Shown here one piece after another: positions 1 to 8,405 of a DNA stretch of 64,000 bases. Each line of letters opens with the position of its first letter. Within the stretch, counting starts at the first letter, position 1. The stretch spans positions 62,001-126,000 of the forward strand of contig JAFDYT010000001.1 of assembly GCA_018266055.1 (NCBI GenBank), given 5' to 3'. The DNA comes from Bacteroidota bacterium (lineage in GTDB: Bacteria > Bacteroidota > Bacteroidia > Cytophagales > Cyclobacteriaceae). The notes beneath the pieces were generated by a model. That model searched no databases. It was not told where the DNA came from and was given only the letters and a program-made list of their open reading frames with translations. A program made the position numbers and the translations under genes.

Positions 1-1
1 C

Positions 2-55
2 GGATGGAAACCAAAAAATGTCCTTCTTTGTAGTGGGATAAACCTGATTCGCTGA
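2..55 (+). other. possible 3' end of an upstream gene
   Basis: The first bases are open in more than one forward frame. The frame starting at base 2 runs without a stop to a TGA at 53-55 that overlaps the ATG of the hydrolase gene (TGATG), the kind of junction common elsewhere in this window. A second frame ends with TAA at 39-41. With only 12-17 codons visible I cannot tell which frame, if any, is real, and no function can be given. Confidence 0.25.
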
Positions 56-885
56 TGAAAAAGAAGTTGTTGATATTTTTTTATGGCTCGTACCTGAATT
101 TTTTGGCGCTCATCGCTCCGCGAAAGGCAGGTAAAATCGGGTTTATGCTTTTTTGTCATCCGCGTAGGCGCGAAGTAAAACCGCATCATCTCGAATTTCT
201 GAATACAGCCGAAAGATTCACTGTGGAGTTTGAAGGAAAGAAAGTGCAATGCTATCGCTGGGGTAATGGCGACCGGAAAATTTTATTGTGTCATGGATGG
301 GAAAGTCACAGCTACTGGTGGAAGAGTGTAGTGAGTGGCTTGTCAAAAGAAAAATTTACAATCTATTCGATTGATGCACCCGGCCACGGATTGTCGGAAG
401 GTCATTACATTAATGCGCCGCACTATAGCCGTCTTATCGAAAAGTTGGTAAATGATTGGGGCGGAGTGTATGCTATACTCGGGCATTCGCTCGGCGCACT
501 CTCAGCAGTATTTACATTGTACCGCGTGCCCACTTTGCCCGTGCAAAAAATAGTAGTGATGGCAGCGCCTGGAGAAGTGAAGCACTTTTTTGAATATTAT
601 AAAAATACCCTCGGCTTATCCGCCGCAAGTATGAAAGCCATCCTGGAGTATTTTGTGGAAACGCTTGGACACGGACCGGAATATTTTTCGTTGCAGCGAT
701 TCACTGCTCCGCTTACTCTTACAGGTTTAATTATTCACGACAAAGACGACCGCGACGCACCGTATAAGTATGCACTAGCTGCGCATCAGAATTGGAAAAA
801 CTCTCAAATGATTTCCACTTCAGGATTAGGTCACAACCTGAAATCGTTGGAGTTGATCGAAAACGTGAAAGAATTTTTAGGATGA
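55..885 (+). CDS. alpha/beta hydrolase
   Basis: A 276-residue alpha/beta-hydrolase-fold protein, probably an esterase or lipase-like enzyme of unknown substrate. The oxyanion-hole motif LCHGW lies near residue 80, the nucleophile elbow GHSLG puts the catalytic Ser at 145, the acid is probably in the HDKDD stretch near 229-232, and the His is H260 in GLGHN. This is the complete triad in the usual order. The first 25 residues are basic and then hydrophobic, so the protein may be membrane-attached at its N terminus. The ATG overlaps a possible upstream stop. The next gene is on the other strand and converges on it with a 1-nt gap. The family call is firm; the substrate is unknown. Confidence 0.85.
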   Translation: MKKKLLIFFYGSYLNFLALIAPRKAGKIGFMLFCHPRRREVKPHHLEFLNTAERFTVEFEGKKVQCYRWGNGDRKILLCHGWESHSYWWKSVVSGLSKEKFTIYSIDAPGHGLSEGHYINAPHYSRLIEKLVNDWGGVYAILGHSLGALSAVFTLYRVPTLPVQKIVVMAAPGEVKHFFEYYKNTLGLSAASMKAILEYFVETLGHGPEYFSLQRFTAPLTLTGLIIHDKDDRDAPYKYALAAHQNWKNSQMISTSGLGHNLKSLELIENVKEFLG

Positions 886-886
886 C

Positions 887-2941
887 CTATTTGATTGGAT
901 TAAGAATCGGGGTGATTTTTATTCCAAGGTAGAAATTTCTCGGAGCGGCGGCGTTAAAGTATCGGGCCCCAGCCGCATTCAAGTCGTTTCCCAAACTGTA
1001 GCGTTGGTCAAGTGCGTTGTCAACGCCAGAGAAAATCTCAAAGGAAGTATTTTTGGAAATCAGATTTCTGTAACCTACTCGTGATCCGACGAGTAAATAA
1101 TCTGAGGCATACGCTGAGTTGGCGTCGTTGAGTGGAATCTTATCGACAAAGCTGGAGGTTGCGTTACAATAAAAATGTGTAAGAAAATTCACATCCACAC
1201 CCGTTACAACGGTGTGAGTTGGCGTACCTGTCCATTGATTACCCGCATAGGAAACACCGCCTGGAGCGTAGTTTACAAAGCGATAATTGGTAAGTGTAAA
1301 AGAAGTCCAAAGATTTAGGCTCGAAATACTTCCCGAAAATATTCTTCGCCAGGCAGCATACACTTCGAGTCCTTTTTGTGAGGTATTTCCGGCATTGGTA
1401 AATGAAGCGCCTACATTTTGACTGACAATGGCTTGAGACATCTCGAAATCGTAGGCCGCGACATCAAACGAAATAATTTTAGCCAGCGATCCTCGCATTC
1501 CGATTTCATAGTTGATCCCCTGCTCGGGTGCTAATGCATTGCTATATACCCCCGACGACGGTCTTACTTCGGCGAGCGATGGCGCGGAAAACCCTTTGCT
1601 CACCGATGCAAATGCCGAAAACTGTTCGCTGAATTTTTTGAGCAAAGCAATGCGCGGCGACAACACCGGATCAAAATGACGCTGCTGAGGCCCAGGCGAT
1701 GCCCCAACGATTCGATTGAATTTGTAATTCAGGAAATTCCCACTCGTGCCAAGTGTTAAATAAAAATTTCGAGGCAGCTCGATTTCCGCCTGAACAAACG
1801 ACAGAAAGATTGTGGACGTTAGTCGGTCGTCGGTTTGCACAGTGTCTTTCACACCTGCCTTGTTTCCATAATCTGTAAGCGGTGAATAAAAATATTGGAA
1901 CTCAGCCCCGCCGGTAAACTTTCCGCGCCAGTTCTTTTTTTCTATGTCAACTTGAGTATCGGTACGCCCACCAAAGTTGGACTCCGTTCTTCTTTCAAAA
2001 TTTAGAATGGAGGGATTTGTAAAATTGGTGTATGAACTGTAAAGCCCGGCCCGAGTTGACCAGGCCGAAGACCACTCGTGATCAATAGATGCGCCACCGA
2101 AAATTGTTTTGTTGTAGATCGCGGCCTGTTGCTGCACAGCACCAGCCGTAGTTTTAGAGGCAGGCCTCGCCTGACGTGGATCGGCATTGTACTGCGCCAA
2201 CGTTAGGCCGCCTGGAGATTGATAATATAGGTCCGTGTAGAAAACCGTTGTTTGTAAAATACTACCGGGTGAAAGAAGAACTCTTCCTTCCATATTCATT
2301 GCGTCACGCCGCATAGCAGTCTGCTGACGGTAGCCATCGGCTTGCTGATGGGCGTAGTTAAAAAAGAATTTATTTTTCTGATCGCCAACTACTGCACTGG
2401 TTTGATAGCGCTGAAAACCAAAACTTCCGCCGGAAGTAGAAAACTGAATTTTGTTTTGAGATGATGTCGGGCTAGTGAGCAAAACTACACCACCTGTGCC
2501 TGCGCCGTACAGGCTTGCGCCCGGGCCTTTGATAATTTCAGCTTTACCGAAGGCGTCAAAGTCCAGAAGATTAAGATATGTGTTACCGCCGCCGTCGGTA
2601 AGGGGAAGCCCATTCCAATAAAATTTTACATCGCGAACTCCGAAGGGCGAGCGAATGGTGCTGCCACGAATGGAGAAGCGATAACTCCCCGGCGATCGCT
2701 CTTCCATTCGCACACCAGCCACAGTGTTCACAGCAGAAAGAATCGTACTGGTGCTGAATCGTGAGAAATCCTTTTCCGTGGTGATGCCAAGCGACACCGG
2801 CGTTTCTTTCAGAAGCCGGTTATACGAATAGGCGCTAACCACCACGTCATTCAGCAGCCGCGAGGAATCGTTTACTGTTTTTTGCTGAGCCTTGAGCGTA
2901 AGGCCCGACAAAATGAAAAATAAAAGTAAACGGAACTTCAT
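887..2941 (-). CDS. TonB-dependent outer-membrane receptor
   Basis: A 684-residue TonB-dependent receptor. A signal peptide (ends near LKAQQ, residue 20) is followed by a plug domain from about residue 45 to 160. The plug carries SAVNTVAGVRMEERSPGS, the SIRGS motif and the EIIKGPGASLYGAGTGGVV box typical of plugs. The rest is a beta-barrel ending in NFYLGIKITP. There is no N-terminal carboxypeptidase-regulatory or STN domain, so it is a plain transporter rather than a SusC-like or signalling receptor. Receptors of this build import siderophores, haem, cobalamin or other metal chelates; the substrate cannot be read from the sequence. It starts 7 nt after the stop of ispH on the same strand and may be co-transcribed with it. 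Confidence 0.9.
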   Translation of the reverse strand: MKFRLLLFFILSGLTLKAQQKTVNDSSRLLNDVVVSAYSYNRLLKETPVSLGITTEKDFSRFSTSTILSAVNTVAGVRMEERSPGSYRFSIRGSTIRSPFGVRDVKFYWNGLPLTDGGGNTYLNLLDFDAFGKAEIIKGPGASLYGAGTGGVVLLTSPTSSQNKIQFSTSGGSFGFQRYQTSAVVGDQKNKFFFNYAHQQADGYRQQTAMRRDAMNMEGRVLLSPGSILQTTVFYTDLYYQSPGGLTLAQYNADPRQARPASKTTAGAVQQQAAIYNKTIFGGASIDHEWSSAWSTRAGLYSSYTNFTNPSILNFERRTESNFGGRTDTQVDIEKKNWRGKFTGGAEFQYFYSPLTDYGNKAGVKDTVQTDDRLTSTIFLSFVQAEIELPRNFYLTLGTSGNFLNYKFNRIVGASPGPQQRHFDPVLSPRIALLKKFSEQFSAFASVSKGFSAPSLAEVRPSSGVYSNALAPEQGINYEIGMRGSLAKIISFDVAAYDFEMSQAIVSQNVGASFTNAGNTSQKGLEVYAAWRRIFSGSISSLNLWTSFTLTNYRFVNYAPGGVSYAGNQWTGTPTHTVVTGVDVNFLTHFYCNATSSFVDKIPLNDANSAYASDYLLVGSRVGYRNLISKNTSFEIFSGVDNALDQRYSLGNDLNAAGARYFNAAAPRNFYLGIKITPILNPIK

Positions 2942-2948
2942 GAGCTGA

Positions 2949-4088
2949 TCAGAATGAAGCGAGCACTTCTTCTAAATTTTTTGTCGCTTTAAAATTCTCA
3001 AGCAGTTTCAGCATGACGCGATCTACAAGCGTGTCGGGACATGAAGCACCGCTGGTGAGAATTATCTTCACCGGATCTTTAGCCGGAAGGTAATCCCGTG
3101 TTGTTTTCTTTTCCTTGCGATGATAATCGAAATGATGAATTTCTTTTTCAGAAATAATTTCCTTTTCTGAATTGATGAAATACGTCGGAAACTTTCGTTC
3201 GCACAACTCCACGATGTGCGACGTGTTGCTGCTGTTATATCCACCGACTACCACGGCGATATCCGCATCGGTTTTTAAAAGCTCGTACGATGCGTCCTGA
3301 TTGTCGTTGGTGGCGTAGCACAAGGTATCGCGGGTGTCAGCAAAATGTTCTTTCAGATTTGCTTCACCGTATTTCTGAACCATGGCCTGACGGAAGTAAT
3401 CGGCGATAGCTTGTGTTTCGGTAGCGAGCATGGTGGTTTGATTTACCACACCTACGCGCAGCAAATCTTTTTCAGGATCAAACCCTTCCGAAAACCGATT
3501 GGCGAATTCACGGAAGAAATCCTCTTTCGTTTTTTCTCCCGTTATGTAGGCTGCTAACCGAATGGCATCGTTCATGTCCTGAACTACAATCGCCGGCGCT
3601 CCAGCAGCACTGTGTGAAAATGTTGCTTTCGTTTCCTCGTGTTTGGGCTTCCCGTGAATGATAACAGTGTAGCTTTCTTTGCCTAATCGTTTGGCGCGGT
3701 TCCAGACTTTTTCTACAAACGGACAAGTCGTGTTGTATTGCTGAACTTCAACTCCTTTGTCGAGCAGTAACTTTTCAATTTCCAGCGTGGTGCCAAATGC
3801 AGGAATGATGACGATATCTTCTTTTTGAATTTTATCCCAGGGAATAAATGGCGTGCCATCGGTATCGGTGATGAATTGGATGCCGCGGCTGAGCAGATCG
3901 TTGTTCACCTCCTGGTTGTGAATCATTTGACTAAGCAGATAAACTTTTTTCCCTGGATTTTCTTCAATCGCGCGGTAGCTAATCTCAATCGCATTTTCTA
4001 CACCGTAACAAAAACCAAAATGGCGTGCCAGGTAAAACTGCACGGGCCCAAAATCTAGGACCGAAGGCGTGAAGTCTTGCTTACGCAA
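2949..4088 (-). CDS. ispH: 4-hydroxy-3-methylbut-2-enyl diphosphate reductase (IspH)
   Basis: The last enzyme of the MEP isoprenoid pathway, reducing HMBPP to IPP and DMAPP with a 4Fe-4S cluster. The three cluster cysteines are visible: C27 in FGFCYGVENAI, C122 in NTTCPFVEKVW and C350 in TSGASCPDTLVDRVM. The substrate His/Glu motif appears as HEET (H150, E152). At 379 residues it is longer than the roughly 310-residue enterobacterial form because of an N-terminal extension and a central insertion of some 40 residues before VGVVNQTTM. I believe this long form is usual in Bacteroidota. The TonB receptor gene follows directly. Confidence 0.95.
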   Translation of the reverse strand: MRKQDFTPSVLDFGPVQFYLARHFGFCYGVENAIEISYRAIEENPGKKVYLLSQMIHNQEVNNDLLSRGIQFITDTDGTPFIPWDKIQKEDIVIIPAFGTTLEIEKLLLDKGVEVQQYNTTCPFVEKVWNRAKRLGKESYTVIIHGKPKHEETKATFSHSAAGAPAIVVQDMNDAIRLAAYITGEKTKEDFFREFANRFSEGFDPEKDLLRVGVVNQTTMLATETQAIADYFRQAMVQKYGEANLKEHFADTRDTLCYATNDNQDASYELLKTDADIAVVVGGYNSSNTSHIVELCERKFPTYFINSEKEIISEKEIHHFDYHRKEKKTTRDYLPAKDPVKIILTSGASCPDTLVDRVMLKLLENFKATKNLEEVLASF

Positions 4089-4211
4089 ATCTTTGGCGGC
4101 CCGGGTTTCTTTTACCTTGCCCGTGATGGACGATCGGTAGTACGAAGGAATATCAAACTTTTTGATAAGAAATGGGTTTAATCATCAAAGGTAAAGCCGG
4201 AATTGTCAAAC

Positions 4212-4241
4212 AAAAAACCCCGGCTATTCACCGGGGTTTTT
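4212..4241 (-). terminator. rho-independent terminator, possibly bidirectional
   Basis: An 8-bp GC-rich hairpin (AACCCCGG with CCGGGGTT, 7-nt loop) flanked by an A-run on the left and a T-run on the right. Read on the minus strand it directly follows the stop of the small gene ending at 4243. The left A-run gives a U-tract after the hairpin on that strand. Confidence 0.8.
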
Positions 4242-4242
4242 C

Positions 4243-4416
4243 TTAAGCTGCTTTGGAGAGCTTGTCTTCTTTTATTTTGTGAGTTCGTACTTCTTTGGCG
4301 TACAAATCAAACCATTTTACTTCTACTACTTTGCCCTTGATGTACTTGAGCACCTCCATCACTTTGCCGTCAATTTTGCTGCGCACGCGCTCGCCTTTTT
4401 TAAACAGTCTCCTCAT
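4243..4416 (-). CDS. small basic conserved-looking protein, 57 aa
   Basis: A 57-residue lysine-rich protein starting MRRLFKKGERVRSKIDGK and ending KEDKLSKAA. The composition and the pattern of short beta-strands (VRSKIDGKVMEVLKYIKGKVVEVKWFD) suggest a small SH3-like barrel, perhaps nucleic-acid-binding, but I do not recognise a named family with confidence. An upstream in-frame ATG at 4446 would overlap the end of the htrA gene; I prefer the start at 4416, which clears it. A strong terminator follows immediately. Both its position just downstream of htrA and its own terminator argue that it is real. Confidence 0.65.
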   Translation of the reverse strand: MRRLFKKGERVRSKIDGKVMEVLKYIKGKVVEVKWFDLYAKEVRTHKIKEDKLSKAA

Positions 4417-4429
4417 TTTGGTTGGTTTA

Positions 4430-5965
4430 TTAGAAACGTAATGCATATAAATATTCTCTTGGGAAATCCGGGTACACTCCGGCGAAGATCACCTGATCTC
4501 CCGATTTTTTCTTCTTCAAAATTTCATTCACTTCCTTGGCCGACTTTACCACTGCATTGTCAACGTGGGTAATGATAAATCCTGCATGCATATCGGTGTA
4601 TTTTTTTACAACCCCGTTGGCAAGCGATTTTACCACCACTCCGTTAGCAAGATCTAATTTTTTTAACATTTTTCCATCGGCGTCCTCCAATTCCATTCCG
4701 AGACTGGAAGTAACATCTTTTTCTTCTCTTTTCACAGAGGCAATTTTTCCGTCTTTGTTCTTTAAGGTAACCGGGATCACCATAGTTTTGCCTTTTCTGT
4801 CCACGGTAATGTTGATTTTGTCACCCGGCCTTTTCCTGCCTACGTATTCAATTAAGGCCGAACTGGATTTGATAATCGTTTCATCCATCTTAGTTACCAC
4901 GTCACCTTTTTGAATTCCTGCCTCCTGCGCGGCGCTCTTTCCACCTTCGCTAAAGTTGGCCACGAATGCGCCTTCGCTCACATCCAAATCTTCTTCTTTG
5001 GCGAGGTCACTGTTAACGCTTGTAACCTGAATACCTAGCCAGCCACGTTGCACGGTGCCATAGGTCAGCAAGTCTTCCACTACTTTGCTGACGATGTTGG
5101 AAGGAACGGCAAATCCGTAGCCTGAATAAGAACCTGTAGGACTGGCGATGGCAGTATTGATTCCAAGTAAGCCACCGTCGAGGCTCACCAAAGCACCGCC
5201 ACTGTTGCCGGGATTAATTGCTGCGTCCGTTTGAATAAACGACTCTATCGCCGTGCGGCCTTGCTTATTATCCTGTGAAGGATTATTCGAATTGATAATG
5301 TTAATGCTTCTTCCCTTGGCGCTGATGATTCCGGCTGTAACTGTTGAGTTGAGATTGAAAGGGTTCCCTACAGCCAACACCCACTCGCCTACTTTTGAAT
5401 TGTCGGAATTCACAAAAGAAAGAAACGGCAAATCCTTTTGATTGATTTTGATAACGGCAAGGTCAGTGTCGGGATCTGTGCCAATGACTTCTGCTTTGAA
5501 AGAACGATTATCGAAAAGAGTGACGTCAACCACGTCCGCATCTTGTACTACGTGATTGTTGGTCACGATGTATCCATCGCCATTGATGATTACCCCCGAG
5601 CCGGTGCTCACACTAGGACCTTGTTGAACCGGGCCGTTAGGACCAAAGAAAAATTGTTGGATGGGATCATTGGATTCGCGCTCGCGTGAAGCATTTCCCG
5701 TTTGCGTGGAACGGATATGTACCACTGCTTTCGTTACTTTTTCGGCGGTACCCGTAAAATCCAGCGCTACCGCTTCGCCATTTTCGTTGATCCGATAGGC
5801 GACCTGCGATGTCGGCATACCATTGACGTGTTCAATTTTTACGCCTTGATTTTTGCTGATGTTAAACCATTGAAAGGAGGCGATGGTGATGATACTTCCC
5901 ATTGCCGCGGCCAGGAAAAGAGTTCCGAACTTTTTCATACCTGATAAAAATTTTTGTTCAACCAT
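4430..5965 (-). CDS. periplasmic serine protease of the HtrA/Deg family
   Basis: A DegP/DegQ-like protease for periplasmic protein quality control. The N terminus has an uncleaved anchor or signal (FGTLFLAAAMGSIITIASF). The trypsin-like domain holds the full triad: H138 in TNNHVV, D168 in DTDLAVIKI and S255 in NPGNSGGAL, numbered from the upstream Met. Two PDZ domains follow, at about 315-405 and 415-505. An in-frame ATG ten codons in (base 5938, MKKFGTLF) is an equally plausible start and gives a more typical signal sequence. Length (about 500 residues) fits the family. The next gene downstream starts 13 nt past its stop. Confidence 0.93.
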   Translation of the reverse strand: MVEQKFLSGMKKFGTLFLAAAMGSIITIASFQWFNISKNQGVKIEHVNGMPTSQVAYRINENGEAVALDFTGTAEKVTKAVVHIRSTQTGNASRERESNDPIQQFFFGPNGPVQQGPSVSTGSGVIINGDGYIVTNNHVVQDADVVDVTLFDNRSFKAEVIGTDPDTDLAVIKINQKDLPFLSFVNSDNSKVGEWVLAVGNPFNLNSTVTAGIISAKGRSINIINSNNPSQDNKQGRTAIESFIQTDAAINPGNSGGALVSLDGGLLGINTAIASPTGSYSGYGFAVPSNIVSKVVEDLLTYGTVQRGWLGIQVTSVNSDLAKEEDLDVSEGAFVANFSEGGKSAAQEAGIQKGDVVTKMDETIIKSSSALIEYVGRKRPGDKINITVDRKGKTMVIPVTLKNKDGKIASVKREEKDVTSSLGMELEDADGKMLKKLDLANGVVVKSLANGVVKKYTDMHAGFIITHVDNAVVKSAKEVNEILKKKKSGDQVIFAGVYPDFPREYLYALRF

Positions 5966-6119
5966 TTTTTTGAGAATGGAGATGCGACGGCCTCAAAAAA
6001 AGTTTTGGTGATTTTTTTAATTGAAATGCCTGCAACACCATTCGTTACTAAAAAATCTAAAGTAGTCTCGTGTTAACGAAAATTATGCCAAATGGGTTCT
6101 GGCCTTTGTCACACTGACA

Positions 6120-6728
6120 TTATTTCTTGATCAATTCGCCATTTTTATACTCGTATTCAATCGTGAGTTTGCCCTCCTGGTCATACCATTTTGAAATGCC
6201 CTCGCGCAAGCCATTTTTGTACAGACCTTCTTCCATTACTTTACCGTTGTCGTAATACACTTTGGTGGCGCCTTCAATTTTCCCGTTGACATAATTTCTT
6301 TCTTCCTTCAGGGTAGTGTAATTGAATTCTTTGTACTCGCCGTGCCGCAGACCTTTGTGGTAATAGCAACGTTTCACCAGATTATTGTTAGTGCCAAACT
6401 CTACATACAGGCCTTCCTTTTCGCCATTCGCGTATGAAGTGATCGACATCGGCAGTCCGTTAGGATAGTACTGCACCCAACTGCCATTTCGTTTTCCATT
6501 AAAATACTGGCCGCTCTCGGTTTTGCTAGTGGCAGTTCCCACCACAATTCCGACAAGGCCCGGGGCGTCAGGATACTCAACTTTATTGGCTCCCGCCGGC
6601 AAGTCAGTAAGGTCACCAGTCTTTTGCTCAGGCGCACCTGCCGAAGACGGAGCTGCCTGTTCCGTCGTTTTGTTTTCGGCGCAGCCAATGAACAGAAGTG
6701 AAAGCACAAAAAATTTGACAAGCTTCAT
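6120..6728 (-). CDS. MORN-repeat / YwqK-type lipoprotein
   Basis: A 202-residue exported protein with a lipoprotein signal (MKLVKFFVLSLLFIGCAE; lipid-attached Cys 16) and at least five repeats of the type GxYxEFxxNxxLxxxxxYKNGxxxG. Examples are NGKRNGSWVQYYPNG, NGEKEGLYVEFG, HKGLRHGEYKEF and NGLREGISKWYDQEG. These are MORN-like repeats of the sort annotated as the YwqK family in Bacteroidota. The annotation 'antitoxin' often attached to this family rests on one Bacillus member and should not be assumed here. An in-frame ATG seven codons earlier (6749) is possible, but the lipobox spacing favours 6728. Function is unknown. Confidence 0.75.
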   Translation of the reverse strand: MKLVKFFVLSLLFIGCAENKTTEQAAPSSAGAPEQKTGDLTDLPAGANKVEYPDAPGLVGIVVGTATSKTESGQYFNGKRNGSWVQYYPNGLPMSITSYANGEKEGLYVEFGTNNNLVKRCYYHKGLRHGEYKEFNYTTLKEERNYVNGKIEGATKVYYDNGKVMEEGLYKNGLREGISKWYDQEGKLTIEYEYKNGELIKK

Positions 6729-6792
6729 GGCATGAAATTTTACGCCCAAATATATTGACTAACTTTACTTTTCGTCAAGCGGTAAAAAAGGA

Positions 6793-7224
6793 ATGAAATA
6801 CGTTTTTTTGTTTGTACTCACAACGCTTTCCACGTCACTTCGGGCTCAGGAAAAAGAGTTTGGATGGCTGATAGGCACCTGGCAGCAAGAGAATAACAAG
6901 TCGTTCGAAGAATGGAAATTTGAAAAAGGAACCCTTTTGGGAATTGGCTATACGCTGGATGAAAAGGGAAACCGCCTGATTACCGAAGAGATCAAGTTGT
7001 TAAAAAAGGATAAGGATTTTTTTTATGAACCTGATATTACCGGACCGAAAGGAGAAGTCAGGTTTAAAATTTCCGCTCATGACACCACCTCTTTTGTAGC
7101 TGAGAATCCCAAACATTATTTCCCTCAAAAAATTACTTATTTAAGAAAGGACGACACGCACCTGGAAGTCTCATTCCAAAAAGGTACGCACAGAGTCAAC
7201 TTCTTTTTCACCAAATTGAAATGA
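6793..7224 (+). CDS. secreted DUF6265-like protein
   Basis: A 143-residue exported protein. A signal peptide (MKYVFLFVLTTLSTSLRAQ) precedes a small beta-rich domain with the GWLIGTWQ opening and the spaced FEEW and GIGYTLDEKG elements of the DUF6265 family. These are lipocalin-like barrels of unknown role. The last four bases (ATGA) overlap the start of the methyltransferase gene, so the two are probably translated together, although no functional link is known. Confidence 0.75.
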   Translation: MKYVFLFVLTTLSTSLRAQEKEFGWLIGTWQQENNKSFEEWKFEKGTLLGIGYTLDEKGNRLITEEIKLLKKDKDFFYEPDITGPKGEVRFKISAHDTTSFVAENPKHYFPQKITYLRKDDTHLEVSFQKGTHRVNFFFTKLK

Positions 7225-8396
7225 TAAAAACTACTGCTACTGTTTTTCTGAAGCAAGGCCGCGAAGCTTCGGTGAAGCGTTTTCACCCATGGGTTTTTTC
7301 GGGAGCCATTGAACGAATCGATGGCACACCCACTGATGGCGACTGGGTTGAAGTAAAGGATTCACGCAAACAAGGATTGGGCTACGGACATTATCAGAAG
7401 GGGACAATCACCGTACGACTCCTTTCATTTTCTGCAATTGTGCCCGACGAAAAAATTTACGCTGAAAAAATTAAGGCTGCATATAATCAACGGGCGTTTA
7501 CCAAAGTAATCAGTGAGCACACCAACTGCTTCAGGCTCGTGCACGGCGAGGGCGACGGCCTTCCGGGGATGATCATCGACGTGTACAACGGCGTCGCGGT
7601 CATGCAAGCGCACACAGTTGGCATGCACAACGATCGTCATCGCATTGCCGAAGCCATCAAAGAAACTTTGTTTGACACGATTCACTCGATCTATTATAAA
7701 AGTCAGGGCACATTGCAATCCGCCGAGAATGAATATCTGCTTGGGATGAGTACGGTGCCTCACGTCGTGACCGAACACGGCAATAAATTTTACATTGATT
7801 GGGAAGAAGGCCAGAAGACCGGATTTTTCCTTGATCAGCGCGAGAACAGAAAACTCCTCGGCGAGATGTCGAAAGGCGTGTCGGTGCTGAACACCTTTTG
7901 TTACACCGGCGGGTTTTCAGTGTACGCGCTCAACGCCGGCGCGTCGTTGGTTCATTCTGTAGATGCGTCAGCCAAAGCCATCGACCTGACGCGTAGAAAT
8001 ATTGAGTTGAATGGATTTGATCCGCTCCAGCATGAATGTTTTGCGGTAGATACTTTTGACTTTCTGAAAGACAAAAAAGATCAGTACGATGTGATCATTC
8101 TTGATCCGCCGGCTTTCGCCAAACACAAAGACGCCAAGCATCAGGCAATGAAAGGATATCAGCGGCTCAATGCGGAAGCGATGCGCGCGGTAAAATCCAA
8201 CGGAATAATTTTTACGTTCTCCTGTTCGCAGGTCGTTGACAAGCAATTGTTTTACGACACGGTGGTTTCAGCAGCGTTGCAAAGCGGCCGCGAAATAAAA
8301 GTACTCGATCATTTGTGCCAGCCGGCGGATCACCCGGTGTCGATGTATCATCCCGAAGGTGAATACCTGAAAGGGTTGGTGCTTTACGTGAGTTAG
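7221..8396 (+). CDS. RlmI-like 23S rRNA (cytosine-5) methyltransferase
   Basis: A class I SAM-dependent methyltransferase of the RlmI/RlmK family, 391 residues. An N-terminal PUA domain (about 5-75, KRFHPWVFSGAIERIDG) is followed by the EEGQKTGFFLDQRENR linker typical of the family. The SAM-binding motif is VLNTFCYTGGFSVYALNAG. Motif IV (ILDPPAFAKHKDA) and a catalytic Cys in FTFSCSQ complete it. E. coli RlmI makes m5C1962 in 23S rRNA, the likely reaction here; the exact base is inferred from the family. It overlaps the preceding gene by 4 nt and converges on the helicase gene. Confidence 0.9.
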   Translation: MIKTTATVFLKQGREASVKRFHPWVFSGAIERIDGTPTDGDWVEVKDSRKQGLGYGHYQKGTITVRLLSFSAIVPDEKIYAEKIKAAYNQRAFTKVISEHTNCFRLVHGEGDGLPGMIIDVYNGVAVMQAHTVGMHNDRHRIAEAIKETLFDTIHSIYYKSQGTLQSAENEYLLGMSTVPHVVTEHGNKFYIDWEEGQKTGFFLDQRENRKLLGEMSKGVSVLNTFCYTGGFSVYALNAGASLVHSVDASAKAIDLTRRNIELNGFDPLQHECFAVDTFDFLKDKKDQYDVIILDPPAFAKHKDAKHQAMKGYQRLNAEAMRAVKSNGIIFTFSCSQVVDKQLFYDTVVSAALQSGREIKVLDHLCQPADHPVSMYHPEGEYLKGLVLYVS

Positions 8397-8405
8397 TGAG
8401 TTAAG

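Noticed and set aside
6120-6728. Toxin-antitoxin module (YwqK label)
   Set aside because: The lipoprotein signal and MORN-type repeats do not fit an antitoxin, and no toxin gene is adjacent.
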